From Seonamhaeicola sp. (lineage in GTDB: Bacteria > Bacteroidota > Bacteroidia > Flavobacteriales > Flavobacteriaceae), in contig NZ_JANQJQ010000021.1 of the NCBI RefSeq assembly GCF_028281565.1, positions 124,001-188,000 on the forward strand: 64,000 nucleotides of DNA. The letters run 5' to 3'. The notes under the pieces are model-generated. The model saw only the letters and a list, made by a program, of their open reading frames with translations. It did not search any database and had not been told where the DNA came from. Positions 42,782 through 54,800 of this stretch are shown piece after piece (positions within the stretch are counted from its first letter, which is position 1; each line of letters begins with the position of its first letter). The position numbers and the translations under genes were made by a program.

Positions 42782-45700
42782 ATGAAAGTATTAAAATTAC
42801 TTAAGAAAAAATGTCAACATCGCGTTTTTATGCTAGCCGTATTATTGCTTGCCGGAGTCTCGGTGGGTTTTGCGCAAAACATAAACATTAGTGGTGTTGT
42901 TAGCGATGAATCAGGTCAACCGTTAACCGGTGCCAACATTTTGGTAAAAGGAACCACATCCGGGGCGCAAACCGATTTTGATGGTAACTATTCGCTGTCG
43001 GCTGCAAGTGACGCTACACTTGTAGTAAGCTACTTAGGGTTTGTTACCCAGGAAGTAGCTGTAAATGGCAGAACCTCAATTAACATTACACTCGCTGAGG
43101 ACGCCAGTCAGTTAGATGAGATTGTAATTGTTGGGTATGGTACCCAAAAGAAATCTGATCTTACCGGAGCAGTAGCTTCAGTAAGTGCAAAGGACATTGA
43201 AAATTTTACTTTTACCAGTGCATCACAGGCTCTGCAGGGTAGGATGGCCGGTGTTAGTGTGCAATCATCAGGTGGAGCTCCCGGTTCTGGAGCAAACATT
43301 GTAATAAGAGGGGCATCATCATTTACTGATATTGGACCGCTTTTCGTTATTGACGGTATGATTACCGGCAATATGAATACAGTAAATCCAATGGATATTG
43401 AATCTGTTTCCGTGTTAAAAGATGCTTCGGCATTAGCTATCTATGGATCTCGGGCAGCCAATGGTGTAGTAATTATTACCACAAAGAAAGGTGAAAAAGG
43501 AAAAGTAAGCATCGATTTGGATACAAGTTACGGTATCCAGGATGTGATCAAAACGTTTGATTGGGCCGATGTGAACCAGTATGCACAGATATCAAATTCA
43601 GCAAGAGATAACGACGGGCAACCCAGATTCCCGGCTAACGATGCTCAATTTGACCCAAGTTATTCCAGCAATCTTTACGATGAATCCTTAAGAACGGCAA
43701 CTATTAAGAATACAAATATAAGATTTGCCGGAGGTGGAGAAAACACCCTCTTTAGTCTGTCATTTAACGATTATGATGAAGAAGGTATTGTTAAGTATTC
43801 CGATTTTAAAAGAACCACAGTGAGAGCTAACGGTAGTTTTGAAAAAGGAAGGCTGAAAGTTGAAAGTACCATAGGATTAACCAGAACAGTTAATAACCCT
43901 AATCCTTATTTTAATAAGGAAAGGAATTTAATTCCGACTATTAGAATGAGAAATGATGCTGGGGAATGGAGTGCCGATGATAGAGCAGATAGGGGCATCA
44001 CAGGAATTGCTTTAGGAGCTTTTTACGGTCCCGGATCCATTTTAAATGAGTTAGCATTTGCTGAACTGGAAGATAGAACCAGGACTAGAAATACCGTTTT
44101 AGGTAATATTGCCGGTACACTTAAAATAATTGACGGATTAAGTGTGAAAGTTAATCTGGGTCTTGAAAGTTGGGCAGACAATAACTATAGATTTAGCCCG
44201 GACGCTCAGGTTATTTTTGATGGGTCGAACAGGGCTTTTTCAGAGCTAAGCGAAACTAATGATAACTTTTTGTCTACCTTAGTGGAAACAACAGTTAATT
44301 ATAACAAAACTTTTGGCAAGCATACCATTGATTTAGTGGGTGGGGCAACTGAACAAATAACCAATGTTAGAAGTTTAGGAGCCAATGCCATTGATTTTCC
44401 AACGAACGAGGTTCGCGTTGTTTCAGCCGGTGACTTACAAAGTGCCAACTCTAGAGATAATACATCAGTGATTCAGTCATACTTCGGTCGGTTGAATTAT
44501 ACGTTTGATGACAGATATGTGATTACGGCAACCATACGTAGAGATGGGTCTTCACTTTTTAAAGATGGTTTAAGATGGGGATCCTTTCCTTCCGGTGCCA
44601 TAGCATGGAATTTAAGTAATGAACCTTTTATGGAAAATTTTGATGCGCTTACAAATATTAAAATTCGTGGAGGCTATGGAGAAGTAGGGTCGAACAACGT
44701 GCCAATATACAGTACGGATCCGGTTCTTAACTTGTTTAGCGACTATGTTGTAGGTGGTCAGAGAGTTAATGGGTATGCCATTACCAATAGTGTAAATCCT
44801 TTTATAACATGGGAAACCACAAAAACAACTAATGTTGGGATAGAGTTTAATGCTTTAAATAACAGGCTTAGTGTAACAATGGATTATTTCCTAAAGGAAA
44901 CGGAAGATATTTTAGTGGCCACACCATTTACATTTACTACTGGTACTGGTAATGCGGTGCCATCCAATAATGGAAATATTGAAAATAAAGGGTTTGAATT
45001 TTTAGCAAGCTACAGGGACCAAATAGGTGATGTTAATTTCAGTGCTTCCGTAAATTTTTCAACGCTTGACAATGAAGTGACTTCTATTGGAGAAGGAACG
45101 GCTATCAGAGCAGGATCGTTTACTTCAAATACTATTTTTAGTACTAGAACCGATGTGGGGCAACCAATTGCTTCTTTTTATGGTTATGTGACGGATGGGA
45201 TTTATCAAACCGATGCCGAAGCAACAGCAGCTAATGACCAGCCTGGTAATCCTAGAGCTGGAGACTTAAAGTTCAAAGATGTGGATGGCGATGGTGATAT
45301 CGATGAAGACGATCAGGTATATTTCGGAAACGGAATACCGACGTTTGAATATGGAATTAATTTAACGGCAGACTATAAAAATTGGGATATAAGTTTATTC
45401 TTTAATGGGGTTTCCGGTAATAAAATATTGAATGGTACCAAGTATAGAGGTTATTTTGATTTCAATGGAAACTATTTTGCTGACGCTTTAAATGCCTGGT
45501 CACCAAGTAATACGAGTTCCACTATCCCCAGAAATACGCAAGCTGATCCCGGATTCAATAGAAGGATGTCTGATTTCTATTTAGAGAATGGCGCCTTTTT
45601 CCGATTGAGAAATGCACAAATAGGTTATTCGCTGCCAGATAGTATTTTAGAAAAAGTTAAAATAGAAAAGGTAAGGTTATATCTTTCTGCAATTAACTTA

Positions 45701-45847
45701 TTCACCATTACGGATTATTCCGGATATTACCCGGAAGTTGGTAGAAATACCAGAACGGGGAATGTAACCTTATTCAATACAGGGGTTGATGAAGGTTCTT
45801 ATCCAACACCCAGAACTTTTCAACTTGGTTTACAAGTATCGTTTTAA
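42782..45847 (+). CDS. SusC-type TonB-dependent outer-membrane transporter
   Basis: The 1021-residue protein has a signal peptide (cleavage near VGFAQ), a carboxypeptidase-D-like beta domain (about 33-110), the DEIVIVGYGTQKK segment that acts as TonB box region in SusC proteins, a plug domain (about 125-230) and a 22-strand barrel ending in the aromatic LGLQVSF. It lacks an STN signalling domain, unlike the second SusC at 57474, so it is probably controlled by the hybrid regulator nearby. It imports oligosaccharides together with the SusD encoded 18 bases downstream. Confidence 0.93.
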   Translation: MKVLKLLKKKCQHRVFMLAVLLLAGVSVGFAQNINISGVVSDESGQPLTGANILVKGTTSGAQTDFDGNYSLSAASDATLVVSYLGFVTQEVAVNGRTSINITLAEDASQLDEIVIVGYGTQKKSDLTGAVASVSAKDIENFTFTSASQALQGRMAGVSVQSSGGAPGSGANIVIRGASSFTDIGPLFVIDGMITGNMNTVNPMDIESVSVLKDASALAIYGSRAANGVVIITTKKGEKGKVSIDLDTSYGIQDVIKTFDWADVNQYAQISNSARDNDGQPRFPANDAQFDPSYSSNLYDESLRTATIKNTNIRFAGGGENTLFSLSFNDYDEEGIVKYSDFKRTTVRANGSFEKGRLKVESTIGLTRTVNNPNPYFNKERNLIPTIRMRNDAGEWSADDRADRGITGIALGAFYGPGSILNELAFAELEDRTRTRNTVLGNIAGTLKIIDGLSVKVNLGLESWADNNYRFSPDAQVIFDGSNRAFSELSETNDNFLSTLVETTVNYNKTFGKHTIDLVGGATEQITNVRSLGANAIDFPTNEVRVVSAGDLQSANSRDNTSVIQSYFGRLNYTFDDRYVITATIRRDGSSLFKDGLRWGSFPSGAIAWNLSNEPFMENFDALTNIKIRGGYGEVGSNNVPIYSTDPVLNLFSDYVVGGQRVNGYAITNSVNPFITWETTKTTNVGIEFNALNNRLSVTMDYFLKETEDILVATPFTFTTGTGNAVPSNNGNIENKGFEFLASYRDQIGDVNFSASVNFSTLDNEVTSIGEGTAIRAGSFTSNTIFSTRTDVGQPIASFYGYVTDGIYQTDAEATAANDQPGNPRAGDLKFKDVDGDGDIDEDDQVYFGNGIPTFEYGINLTADYKNWDISLFFNGVSGNKILNGTKYRGYFDFNGNYFADALNAWSPSNTSSTIPRNTQADPGFNRRMSDFYLENGAFFRLRNAQIGYSLPDSILEKVKIEKVRLYLSAINLFTITDYSGYYPEVGRNTRTGNVTLFNTGVDEGSYPTPRTFQLGLQVSF

Positions 45848-45865
45848 TGAAAAAAAAATAGAATT

Positions 45866-47437
45866 ATGAAAAAAACAAAAATAAAAGTATCAATCACCGC
45901 CCTGCTAATGCTGGCAGTAGTTGGGGTGTTGAACATTAACTGTTCAGAAGATAAGCTGAATCAGGTAAATCCAAATTCGATTACGCCTTCCTCATTTTGG
46001 AAAACCGAAAGCGATGCTACAAAAGGTATTTATGGAGCTTATGCACCATTTACTCACATATGGTACTACACCAGATTTGAAATCTTTACATCGGATTATA
46101 GAGATGACGTAATCAATGGATTTAATACGTCTGAAAGAACTGCTGTTGGTTATTTTAGTGGGACACCGGATAGTAATGCTACTTTTTGGGTATGGCAAGC
46201 TATGTTTCAAGGTGTAGCCAGGGCCAACGAGGTCATTTTTAGAGTGCCGCAAATTGAGGAAATGGATGCTACATTAAGAGATAATATAACTGGAGAAGGT
46301 TATTTTATCAGAGCGTTCAATTATTTTAATTTATTAAACAGTTGGAGAAACTTACCCTTGATAACAGTTCCTACATCGGAAATACCGGACTTAACGGCTA
46401 CACCACAGGAAGATCCATCTGTTATTTGGGCTCAGATCGAATCAGATTTACAACAAGCACAAAATTTGTTACCGGCTTCATGGCCGGCTGATCAGGAGGG
46501 AAGAGTTACCTCCGGAGCAGCTACGGGCTATTTAGGTAAGGCTTATTTATACCAGGGAAAATATGCTGAAGCTAAAGCAGAGTTCCAAAAGGTAATGACT
46601 AGCGGTCAATACCAGCTCATGGATGATTATGCGCATAATTTTACAGAGGAGTTTGAGAATAATGCGGAGTCTTTATTTGAAATTCAGATGGTGTCTGATG
46701 GTAATGGTGGTTGGGGAGCTGACAGGAATAATTCCGGAAAAGGTTCAGCATATCAACCGGATTTAGCCCCGGTTGGTTATACCAATCAAAATACCATGCG
46801 CGTAAATCAGTGGGCATTGGATTTGTTTTTAGATGAGCAAACCATTAATGGTGAAATTGACCCCAGAACGTTTACAACATTCTTTTGGAATACTGAAGAA
46901 ACAACAGATTATCAAAGCAAAACCTTACGTTCCAGAACTTTTGAAAGCACTTCTTATGCTGACGCGTTTTCACCTACCGGAACCAATATTTATGGTAATA
47001 AATGGCAGGATTGGGAATTTAACGGAAAATCGCAATCGCTTGATGGCGGATGGCATGGTGCCGGAAACAACTTAAGAATGATGAGATATGCTGATGTTCT
47101 ACTCATGTTTGCCGAGGCCGAATTTATGCTAAATGGTTCTACCCAGGCTGCTTTAGATGCAATAAACGCAGTGAGAGCTAGAGCCGATATGCCGGCACAT
47201 GTTAGCATTACGCTACAGGATATAGAAGATGAGCGCATTAAAGAATTGACATTTGAGCGTTCCAGATATTTCGATTTATTACGTTGGGGTAGAGTAAAAT
47301 CCAGAATTGTGGACAACCCGGATTTAAAATCTGAAAGTGCCGGAACAACTGCATATAAGCCGGGTAGAGAGTATATAGCTATTCCGCAGAATGATATTGA
47401 TAGAAATCCTCTTTGGAGTCAAAATGAGGGTTACTAA
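45866..47437 (+). CDS. SusD-type surface glycan-binding lipoprotein
   Basis: The 523-residue product has a lipoprotein signal (LNINCSED) and the RagB/SusD helical TPR-like fold: the N-terminal WKTESDATKGIYGAY, the TPR-like GEGYFIRAFNYFNLL and GYLGKAYLYQGKYAEAKAEF segments, and the C-terminal ERIKELTFERSRYFDLLRWG typical of SusD proteins. It forms the lid of the SusC transporter. A strong terminator follows. Confidence 0.93.
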   Translation: MKKTKIKVSITALLMLAVVGVLNINCSEDKLNQVNPNSITPSSFWKTESDATKGIYGAYAPFTHIWYYTRFEIFTSDYRDDVINGFNTSERTAVGYFSGTPDSNATFWVWQAMFQGVARANEVIFRVPQIEEMDATLRDNITGEGYFIRAFNYFNLLNSWRNLPLITVPTSEIPDLTATPQEDPSVIWAQIESDLQQAQNLLPASWPADQEGRVTSGAATGYLGKAYLYQGKYAEAKAEFQKVMTSGQYQLMDDYAHNFTEEFENNAESLFEIQMVSDGNGGWGADRNNSGKGSAYQPDLAPVGYTNQNTMRVNQWALDLFLDEQTINGEIDPRTFTTFFWNTEETTDYQSKTLRSRTFESTSYADAFSPTGTNIYGNKWQDWEFNGKSQSLDGGWHGAGNNLRMMRYADVLLMFAEAEFMLNGSTQAALDAINAVRARADMPAHVSITLQDIEDERIKELTFERSRYFDLLRWGRVKSRIVDNPDLKSESAGTTAYKPGREYIAIPQNDIDRNPLWSQNEGY

Positions 47438-47486
47438 TAATTATAGTTAGTCATATTCATATATTTTTAGAATTGTTTTAGTTTTT

Positions 47487-47527
47487 AAAACGGCTCAAAA
47501 TAACAGTGTATTTTGAGTCGTTTTTTT
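47487..47527 (+). terminator. Rho-independent terminator after the first SusC/SusD pair
   Basis: AAAACGGCTCAAAATA (47487-47502) pairs with TATTTTGAGTCGTTTT (47509-47524), one mismatch, followed by T-run to 47527. It separates the susCD operon from the regulator gene. Confidence 0.85.
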
Positions 47528-47588
47528 AATCCTGAGAATTTTAATTAAAACTATTTTGTCTATTTTTAAAGCTACGAGGTTTATTAAC

Positions 47589-50500
47589 ATGATAAAAAAG
47601 GGATCCTTTCATAAAGTTTATTTGTTTAAAGTTCTAAGCTTTTTCTCAATATGCTTTTTGTTGTTTGTCGGCAATGTATTGTTCTGCCAAACACCTGAAC
47701 TTAAGTTTGAGCACTTTATTGATGATAAAGGTTTAACTCAGAACACCATTATGGATGTTGTTCAGGACCAGGACGGTTTTCTTTGGATTGGAACTGCCAA
47801 TGGCTTGTATAAATATGACGGACAACGGTTTACCATTTATAGAAATGATGCCAATCAACCCAATAGTATAATTAATAATGTTATTAATAAATTAGAAGTA
47901 GATGAAAATAACGTATTGTGGATTGGCACTGTTGGAGGGCTTTGTACTTTCCACATTAAAAAGCAACAATTCTTCAAAGCAAATAAAAGTTTAGACAATA
48001 AAGATATTACCGCAATTTATGCTGACGGATCAGATGGATCGGTTTGGATAGGCACTAGAAAATCGGGTTTGTACCGTATTGTAAAGCCTAATGAAGAAGA
48101 AGAAACTTTTGAGCATTTTTTCTATCAACCTGATCAGGCCAATGTTATTAATGACAATACGATTCTTTCGATAGCAAAAGATAGGCATGACAACCTTTGG
48201 GTAGGTACGGAAAAAGGGTTAAACCGAATGTATTTATCTACATCGGATTCAAAAAACTTTATGAGTGTTAAGGGCTTCAACAGGCCTGTTGAGGCTATGT
48301 TGCTGGACAACAAAGAAAAATTCTGGGTTGGAGAGATGGGGCATGGTTTATTCTGTTTAGAAAAACCAACAAGTATACACGCACTGAGTAAGGAGGAGTT
48401 TAAAAAATACAGTTTAAATCTGGACAACTCCTACGAAACCTTTGGAAATATAAGTGCAATTAAAGAAGATAGCCATGGTAAATTGTATGTTGGTGTTTAT
48501 GGGTATGGCTTATATCACCTTAATACGGAAACCGGAAACTATACGTTGCATGCGCCCAATGATATGTATGAAGAAAGTTTAAGCAACAGGCGGATTAAAA
48601 CGGTATTTATAGACAAAACTAATGTACTTTGGGTTGGTAATGAGGTTGGAGGCTTGAATAAAAGTGATTTACAAAAAAAGGACATTCTCTTTTTAACCAG
48701 GAATACCCTTTCCGATAACACTTTGAGTAATGCATCGGTGAATACTATTTTAGAAGATGATGATTACCTGTGGGTTGGTACAGAGAATGGACTAAACAAA
48801 ATTAAGTTTGAAGACCATTTTACATTACCGGAAATTGATCATTACTTTTTTGAAACGAGTACCGATCCCAATAAATTAATCAAACAACAGCCTATAAAAT
48901 CAATTTTTAAAGATTCGGATGGCGATTATTGGATGGGGAAGAATGAAAGTGTTACGAATATGCAGGTACACCCTGGTTCTAAAAAGGTTTCTTTTAATAA
49001 AACAGGGATTATATTACCTAATGTGTTTTCTATTTTAGAAGATAAACAGGGAGCGCTTTGGTTTGGTTCTTTTGGGAATGGTCTTGTAAAATGGGAAAAG
49101 AAAAAACAGAATAACACTTATGATTTTTCCAACTTAATTCATTATAAGTCAGATCTGAATAATGAATACAGCATTGGTGGCGATTTTGTTAGTTGTTTGT
49201 TTGAGGATAGTAAAAATAATGTATGGATCGGAGCCCTGCAGGGAGGTTTAAGTGTATTGGTAAGAGGAAAAGATGGTAATGGTGACCGGTTTATAACCTA
49301 TCTTAATGATCCTGCTAACCCAAATAGCCTGAGCCATAATTCGGTGTTTTCAATTCATGAAGACAAAGACGGAGATTATTGGATCGGTACTTTTGGAGGT
49401 GGCTTAAATAAAATGACCATAAGTGAAAATGGGGACGTTCATTTTGAACATTTTACTGAAGAGGATGGCTTGGCAAATAATGCCGTTTATGGTATTCTTG
49501 AAGATGAAACCGGTAAACTATGGATGAGTACTGACAATGGTATCTCTTGTTTTAATCCGAAAGACAAAACCTTTAAAAACCTTAATAAAGGTGATGGCCT
49601 GCAGAGCAATAACTTCAGGAAGAATGCTTATTACAAGAATAAGCATGACTATTTGTTTTTTGGAGGCTTAAGAGGACTCAATATGTTTCATCCGAAAAAC
49701 CTTAAGGATAATGATATCAAAGCAGAACCAAAACTCACAAGTTTTAAAATTAAAAATGAGTTGGTCGAAATAGGTAAAGCTTATAATGGCAGGGTTATTT
49801 TAGATCAATTGCAGTCAGATTCAGGGAAATCAATAAAGTTAAAGCATCATGAAAACACCCTTACTTTTGAATTTGCCGCACTCCATTATGCCGCCCCGGA
49901 AAAGAATAAATTTCAGTATCAGCTGGTAGGTTTTGATAATAGATGGCAAGACTCTAAGGGACTATCATTTGCGCATTACACCAATCTGTCTCCGGGTGGT
50001 TATACTTTTATGGTAAAAGCTTCTAACAATGATGGTATTTGGAACGATATTCCGGCAGAATTTAAATTTAGAATAAGTCCGCCGTTCTGGCATACATGGT
50101 GGGCCTATGTGCTGTATATTTTATTAATGTCCGGTGTTATTTTTGCGTTTATCTCTTATTACGGTTTACGAGAGAAGGAAAAAGCAGCCGTAAGAATTCA
50201 AAAAGAGATTGAGCATGTCAATAGATTAAAGCTTCAGTTTTTTACAAACATCTCACACGAATTTAAAACACCTATCACGCTTATTTTAAATCCAATAGAA
50301 GAGCTTTTGGAGCATATTGGTGATAATATGTCAGTAAAGCCAAAATTACAGGTGATTCAGCGTAATGCCAATTCGTTATTGCGATTGGTACATCAACTTA
50401 TGGAATTTAGAAAAATTGAAGTTGGAGAGACCAAATTAGGAGCCACAAAATCTAATGTTGTGAGTTTTGTCAGGGAGATAACCAATTCGTTTAAAGCCTC

Positions 50501-51830
50501 AGCAAATAAAAATGAATTAGAGATTGCTTTTGAGAGTGACTTAAAGACTTTGGAAATATGGTTTGATTGGGATAAACTGGAAAAGATTTTAAACAATTTA
50601 ATTTTTAATGCCATTAAATTTACTAATCCGGGTGGGCAAATTAAGGTAAAAGTGAGTAAATCAACCGGTACAAATGAAATTAAAATTAACGATAAAGACC
50701 TTAATGTTAAGTATTTAAAAATTGAAGTAGAAGATAATGGCGTGGGAATTAGAAAAGAAGAGTTGCCTTATGTATTCCACAGGTTTTACCAGGTAAATCA
50801 AACGAGAAAGCGAACCCGTAAAGGCTCCGGTATAGGATTGGCCATTACCAAAGATTTGGTGGAGTTGCATCACGGTATAATAGATGTAGAGTCACAAGAA
50901 GGAAGTGGAACAAAATTCACAATTAAATTACCGATGGGCAGTGAGCATTTGTTGCCCGAAGAAATGATTGAAACAACGGTTTCTGAAGTGGTTACCAATT
51001 TTGACGTAGAATTAGAAGAGTCCATGGAAACGTTGGAATTGGAGCAGCAAATTGACGAAACTAAGTTAGAGAATACGGTTTTAGTGGTTGATGACAACCC
51101 GGATATACGATTGATGGTTAAGGAGGGCTTTTCTCAAAAGTATAATGTTTTAGAAGCTGAAAACGGTAAAGAAGGCCTTAATGTTGCCCTAAAAGAAATG
51201 CCTGATTTAATAATCAGTGATATTTTAATGCCCGAAATGGATGGGATAGAATTATGTGGCGCCCTGAAAACCAATATTCGCACCAGTCATATCCCGATCA
51301 TTCTGCTCACCGCTTTGAATTCTGTTGAACATCGTATTGAAGGACTGGAATCCGGTGCAGATGCTTATATTCCAAAACCGTTTAAAATGAAACTCCTATC
51401 GGTTAGAGCGGAAAAACTTATTGAGACCAGAGACCTGATGCGTAAGCGTTTCCAGACTGAAAAAGAATTAACGCCGGAGAAAGTAACCCTGAATTCATTA
51501 GATGAGGAATTCTTAAAGAAAATAATGGATTTAATGGAGACCCATATGAGTAATGATTCTTATTGGGTAGATGATTTGGTGTCTGATATGAATACCAGCA
51601 GATCCACATTTTTCAGAAAACTTAAAAAGCTTACAGGGCAGTCGCCAAATGATTTTATTAGAATGGTACGTTTAAAAAGAGCGGCTCAATTATTAGAGCA
51701 AAATGAGTTAACCATTGCACAAGTAAGTTATATGGTAGGTTTTGCGGATCCCGGTTATTTTGGCAAATGTTTCAGAAAGTTCTTTGGAGATTCGCCTTCT
51801 AACTTTATCAAGAAAAAAACAGTTTCTTAA
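47589..51830 (+). CDS. Hybrid two-component system regulator (HTCS)
   Basis: The product of about 1413 residues is one-protein signalling. After a signal/anchor segment comes a large periplasmic sensor of two-bladed regulator propeller repeats (DQDGFLWIGTANGLYKYDG and many similar), a Y_Y_Y domain near 770-830 and one membrane helix near 836-857. In the cytoplasm are a histidine kinase (His890 in NISHEFKTP, ATP-binding domain to about 1115), a receiver domain (Asp1211 in ISDILMP) and an AraC-type DNA-binding domain (about 1310-1410). HTCS proteins sense oligosaccharides directly and activate their locus. The ATG at 47589 is preferred to the TTG at 47556. It most likely controls the susCD pair upstream. 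Confidence 0.93.
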   Translation: MIKKGSFHKVYLFKVLSFFSICFLLFVGNVLFCQTPELKFEHFIDDKGLTQNTIMDVVQDQDGFLWIGTANGLYKYDGQRFTIYRNDANQPNSIINNVINKLEVDENNVLWIGTVGGLCTFHIKKQQFFKANKSLDNKDITAIYADGSDGSVWIGTRKSGLYRIVKPNEEEETFEHFFYQPDQANVINDNTILSIAKDRHDNLWVGTEKGLNRMYLSTSDSKNFMSVKGFNRPVEAMLLDNKEKFWVGEMGHGLFCLEKPTSIHALSKEEFKKYSLNLDNSYETFGNISAIKEDSHGKLYVGVYGYGLYHLNTETGNYTLHAPNDMYEESLSNRRIKTVFIDKTNVLWVGNEVGGLNKSDLQKKDILFLTRNTLSDNTLSNASVNTILEDDDYLWVGTENGLNKIKFEDHFTLPEIDHYFFETSTDPNKLIKQQPIKSIFKDSDGDYWMGKNESVTNMQVHPGSKKVSFNKTGIILPNVFSILEDKQGALWFGSFGNGLVKWEKKKQNNTYDFSNLIHYKSDLNNEYSIGGDFVSCLFEDSKNNVWIGALQGGLSVLVRGKDGNGDRFITYLNDPANPNSLSHNSVFSIHEDKDGDYWIGTFGGGLNKMTISENGDVHFEHFTEEDGLANNAVYGILEDETGKLWMSTDNGISCFNPKDKTFKNLNKGDGLQSNNFRKNAYYKNKHDYLFFGGLRGLNMFHPKNLKDNDIKAEPKLTSFKIKNELVEIGKAYNGRVILDQLQSDSGKSIKLKHHENTLTFEFAALHYAAPEKNKFQYQLVGFDNRWQDSKGLSFAHYTNLSPGGYTFMVKASNNDGIWNDIPAEFKFRISPPFWHTWWAYVLYILLMSGVIFAFISYYGLREKEKAAVRIQKEIEHVNRLKLQFFTNISHEFKTPITLILNPIEELLEHIGDNMSVKPKLQVIQRNANSLLRLVHQLMEFRKIEVGETKLGATKSNVVSFVREITNSFKASANKNELEIAFESDLKTLEIWFDWDKLEKILNNLIFNAIKFTNPGGQIKVKVSKSTGTNEIKINDKDLNVKYLKIEVEDNGVGIRKEELPYVFHRFYQVNQTRKRTRKGSGIGLAITKDLVELHHGIIDVESQEGSGTKFTIKLPMGSEHLLPEEMIETTVSEVVTNFDVELEESMETLELEQQIDETKLENTVLVVDDNPDIRLMVKEGFSQKYNVLEAENGKEGLNVALKEMPDLIISDILMPEMDGIELCGALKTNIRTSHIPIILLTALNSVEHRIEGLESGADAYIPKPFKMKLLSVRAEKLIETRDLMRKRFQTEKELTPEKVTLNSLDEEFLKKIMDLMETHMSNDSYWVDDLVSDMNTSRSTFFRKLKKLTGQSPNDFIRMVRLKRAAQLLEQNELTIAQVSYMVGFADPGYFGKCFRKFFGDSPSNFIKKKTVS

Positions 51831-51871
51831 TTAAATACGCCTATATAATAGTATTTGATGGTCTTTTAAAG

Positions 51872-54800
51872 TCAATACTGAAAGATTTGGATCATAGTAT
51901 TATTATTACCAACTAAAATAGCATTAGAGGCCCCTATTTTAATTTTTTTCATGTCTTTGGCGTTGTCCGGAGCATAAAAACCACTTTGATTTACCGTTAT
52001 GGGAGTAAAATCTCCTTCGCCATTACCCCGTAAAAATAAACCAATACCCGCATCGTTTCTTGGTGTTTCAATTTCCGACCCGAATAAATTTCCGGATAGC
52101 AGAATGTCTAAATTATCATCACGGTCAAAATCATCAATGATGATATTATTTACACTGGATGTTTGGGCCAGATTAGGCAGCTTGTGCAGAACAAAGTCCT
52201 TTCCATCAATGTTTTCAGCATAATAAGATGCAAAAGTATAGGCTTTAAGGTTTAGGGCATTGTTTAAATCCGTGCCATATATCTGGCTTAGGTTTGAATC
52301 TCCAAATGACTCAAAAGTGGGGAATTTATCTTTTAAGGATGGTATTTGTTCAATAGAACATGACCTTCCTCTAACCGGATATACTTGCCCGTGATCATAA
52401 TAACTAAGAATGATATCATTGGAGCCGTTTTTATCAAAATCAAGACTATGCACTTGAAAAGGAGTGCTTTCAGTAGCTTTGTATTTATAATTTAACCCCA
52501 GGTTTCCTAAAACCAGATCGTTATCTCCGTCATTGTCTATATCGGCACTTTCCACTTTATAGTACCAGCCGTTGGAATTTTTAAGGCCATTATAAGTGTA
52601 ACTACTGAATGTTCCTCCCTGGTTAATATAGGTCATAACCGGCGTCCATTCACCTACTACGACCAAATCTAAGAGGTTGTCATTATTAAGGTCTATCCAT
52701 TTTGCCGAGGTGATGAGTCCTAAATTATTCAGTTCGGGAAATCTTTCATCGGTGACATCTTTAAGAGAGCCATTTTGATTTTCCAATAGTTTACTGCTAG
52801 TGGGGTGCGGATATGTTCCGGGGGTTAATCGTCCCGCAACAAACAGGTCGATATCGCCATCATTATCATAGTCTGCCTGTTCAACAACAGAACCACTAAT
52901 TTTGTACCCGGGAACATTGGTGGCTTTTTTAAATTTTCCATGCCCGTCGTTAATATACAGCCTGTCTCTAAGTAGGTTGCTGTTCTTTTCAAATTCGTTG
53001 CCGCCACTAACAACAAAAAGGTCCAGGTCACCATCATTATCAATATCGAACAGGGTAGAACCCATATCTTCACAGTTTTTATCAACTGACCAGGCGTCAT
53101 TTTTTTCTTCTTTAAAGCGGCCATCAGGATTTTGCATAAAAAGGGTCCCTGAATTTCCGGCGGAACCTCCAATGAAAAAGTCGTCTAATGTATCGCCGTT
53201 AACATCACCTATAGAAATATAAGGGCCAAATTGAGACATTTTATGAGGCAGAAGGACCTCCTTTAAAAAATCATTATAATCACTTTCCGTATGGGTGTAC
53301 AGAAGCTGAGCAGTACCGGTGATATCCTTAAAAACCGGAGTTTCTTTATGCTTTTCCTCTTGATCTTGAAGTTTTTTTGGTGCAACAACTACCAGTTGGT
53401 CGCATGTTACATCCTTTAAAGTTGTTGTTTTTCCATCAGGCCAGATAATGTCAACACGTTCAACCTGTTCTGTTTCACCTAATCCAAAATGGGCGATGTC
53501 TTCACTTTTAGACATATAGCCCCGGTTGTTGGTCAGTTCTACCATTTGCCACAAGGAACCATCTTTATAAAGCTTAACTCTGGAACCATAAAGGTTGGTA
53601 CGTTTAGGGGACTTTAATTTTACTCTCAAAAAATTTCCAAGATTTCGCTCCGAAGTGTTATTTCGGTATATAAAAGCCTCCTCATCAATGTTACTAATAA
53701 TTAGGTCTAAGTCACCGTCTAAATCAAGATCAGCATAGCTGGCACCAATTGATAATGTAGGGTAATTAAAACCCCATGCTTCTATTTTATTATCAAATGT
53801 AAGGTCGCCGTTGTTTTTGTATATATAATTGTTCAGTTTATCAGTGGGTGCCATTTTGGCCAGGGCCAGTATGTCTAATAAATCTTTACGTTGTTTGCCT
53901 TGTTTGTATGCTTCTTTTGTAAGACTATCCAGAATGACTTTATAGCGGTTCCTAACATCGCTATAACGCATGTTGCGTTTAATACCGTTTGTGACAAAAA
54001 TGTCCTTTAAACCGTCATTGTCGAAATCTGCTATTAAAGGCCCCCAACTCCAGTCGGTGTTAGAAACACCGGCCAATTGAGCTAAATCACTAAATGAGGT
54101 ATTACCGTTATTACGTTGCAATGTGTTGAACATATATTGATAATGCCATCCTTTGTCAACAATGGCCCAAAAGTCCTCCGGGTTCATACCTCCCATATTG
54201 GTCTTTATGCGTTTGTGGTCTTCGGCTACCATATCCACAACGTAAATGTCCAGGTGGCCATCATTATCATAGTCGGCAATGTCACTCCCCATGCTGAAAT
54301 TTGACATATGTTTGAGTGCTTGGTCCGCAATGTTTGTAAATGTACCATTTTTGTTATTGAGATAGACCAGATCAGGTTTGTCATAATCGTTGGCAACGTA
54401 GATATCGGACCAGGAGTCATTATTAATATCGCCAATACTGGCCGATAAACCATGGGAAATATTTTTTGTGCCGCTTATACCGGATAATTCAACAAAACCC
54501 TGTGTGCCACCTAAATTTCTGTAAAGCTTATCCTGGTATCTCGGACTTTTATATCTGAGCGGGTTTTTGCCTTTCGCACGGTTCCCATATCCCGGAGGCT
54601 GGTTGATTAAATAGATGTCTAAAAGCCCGTCTTTATTAAAATCAAAAAAATTAGCCTGAATGGAATTTCCATCATCATCAACCCGGTATAATGTACCCTG
54701 TTCCGTAAAAGTTAAGTTTCCGTTGTTTATAAATAATAAGTTTTTACCGGACTGATCTTTATTAACGGGGTTCTTGCATACATAAATATCCTGGTAACCA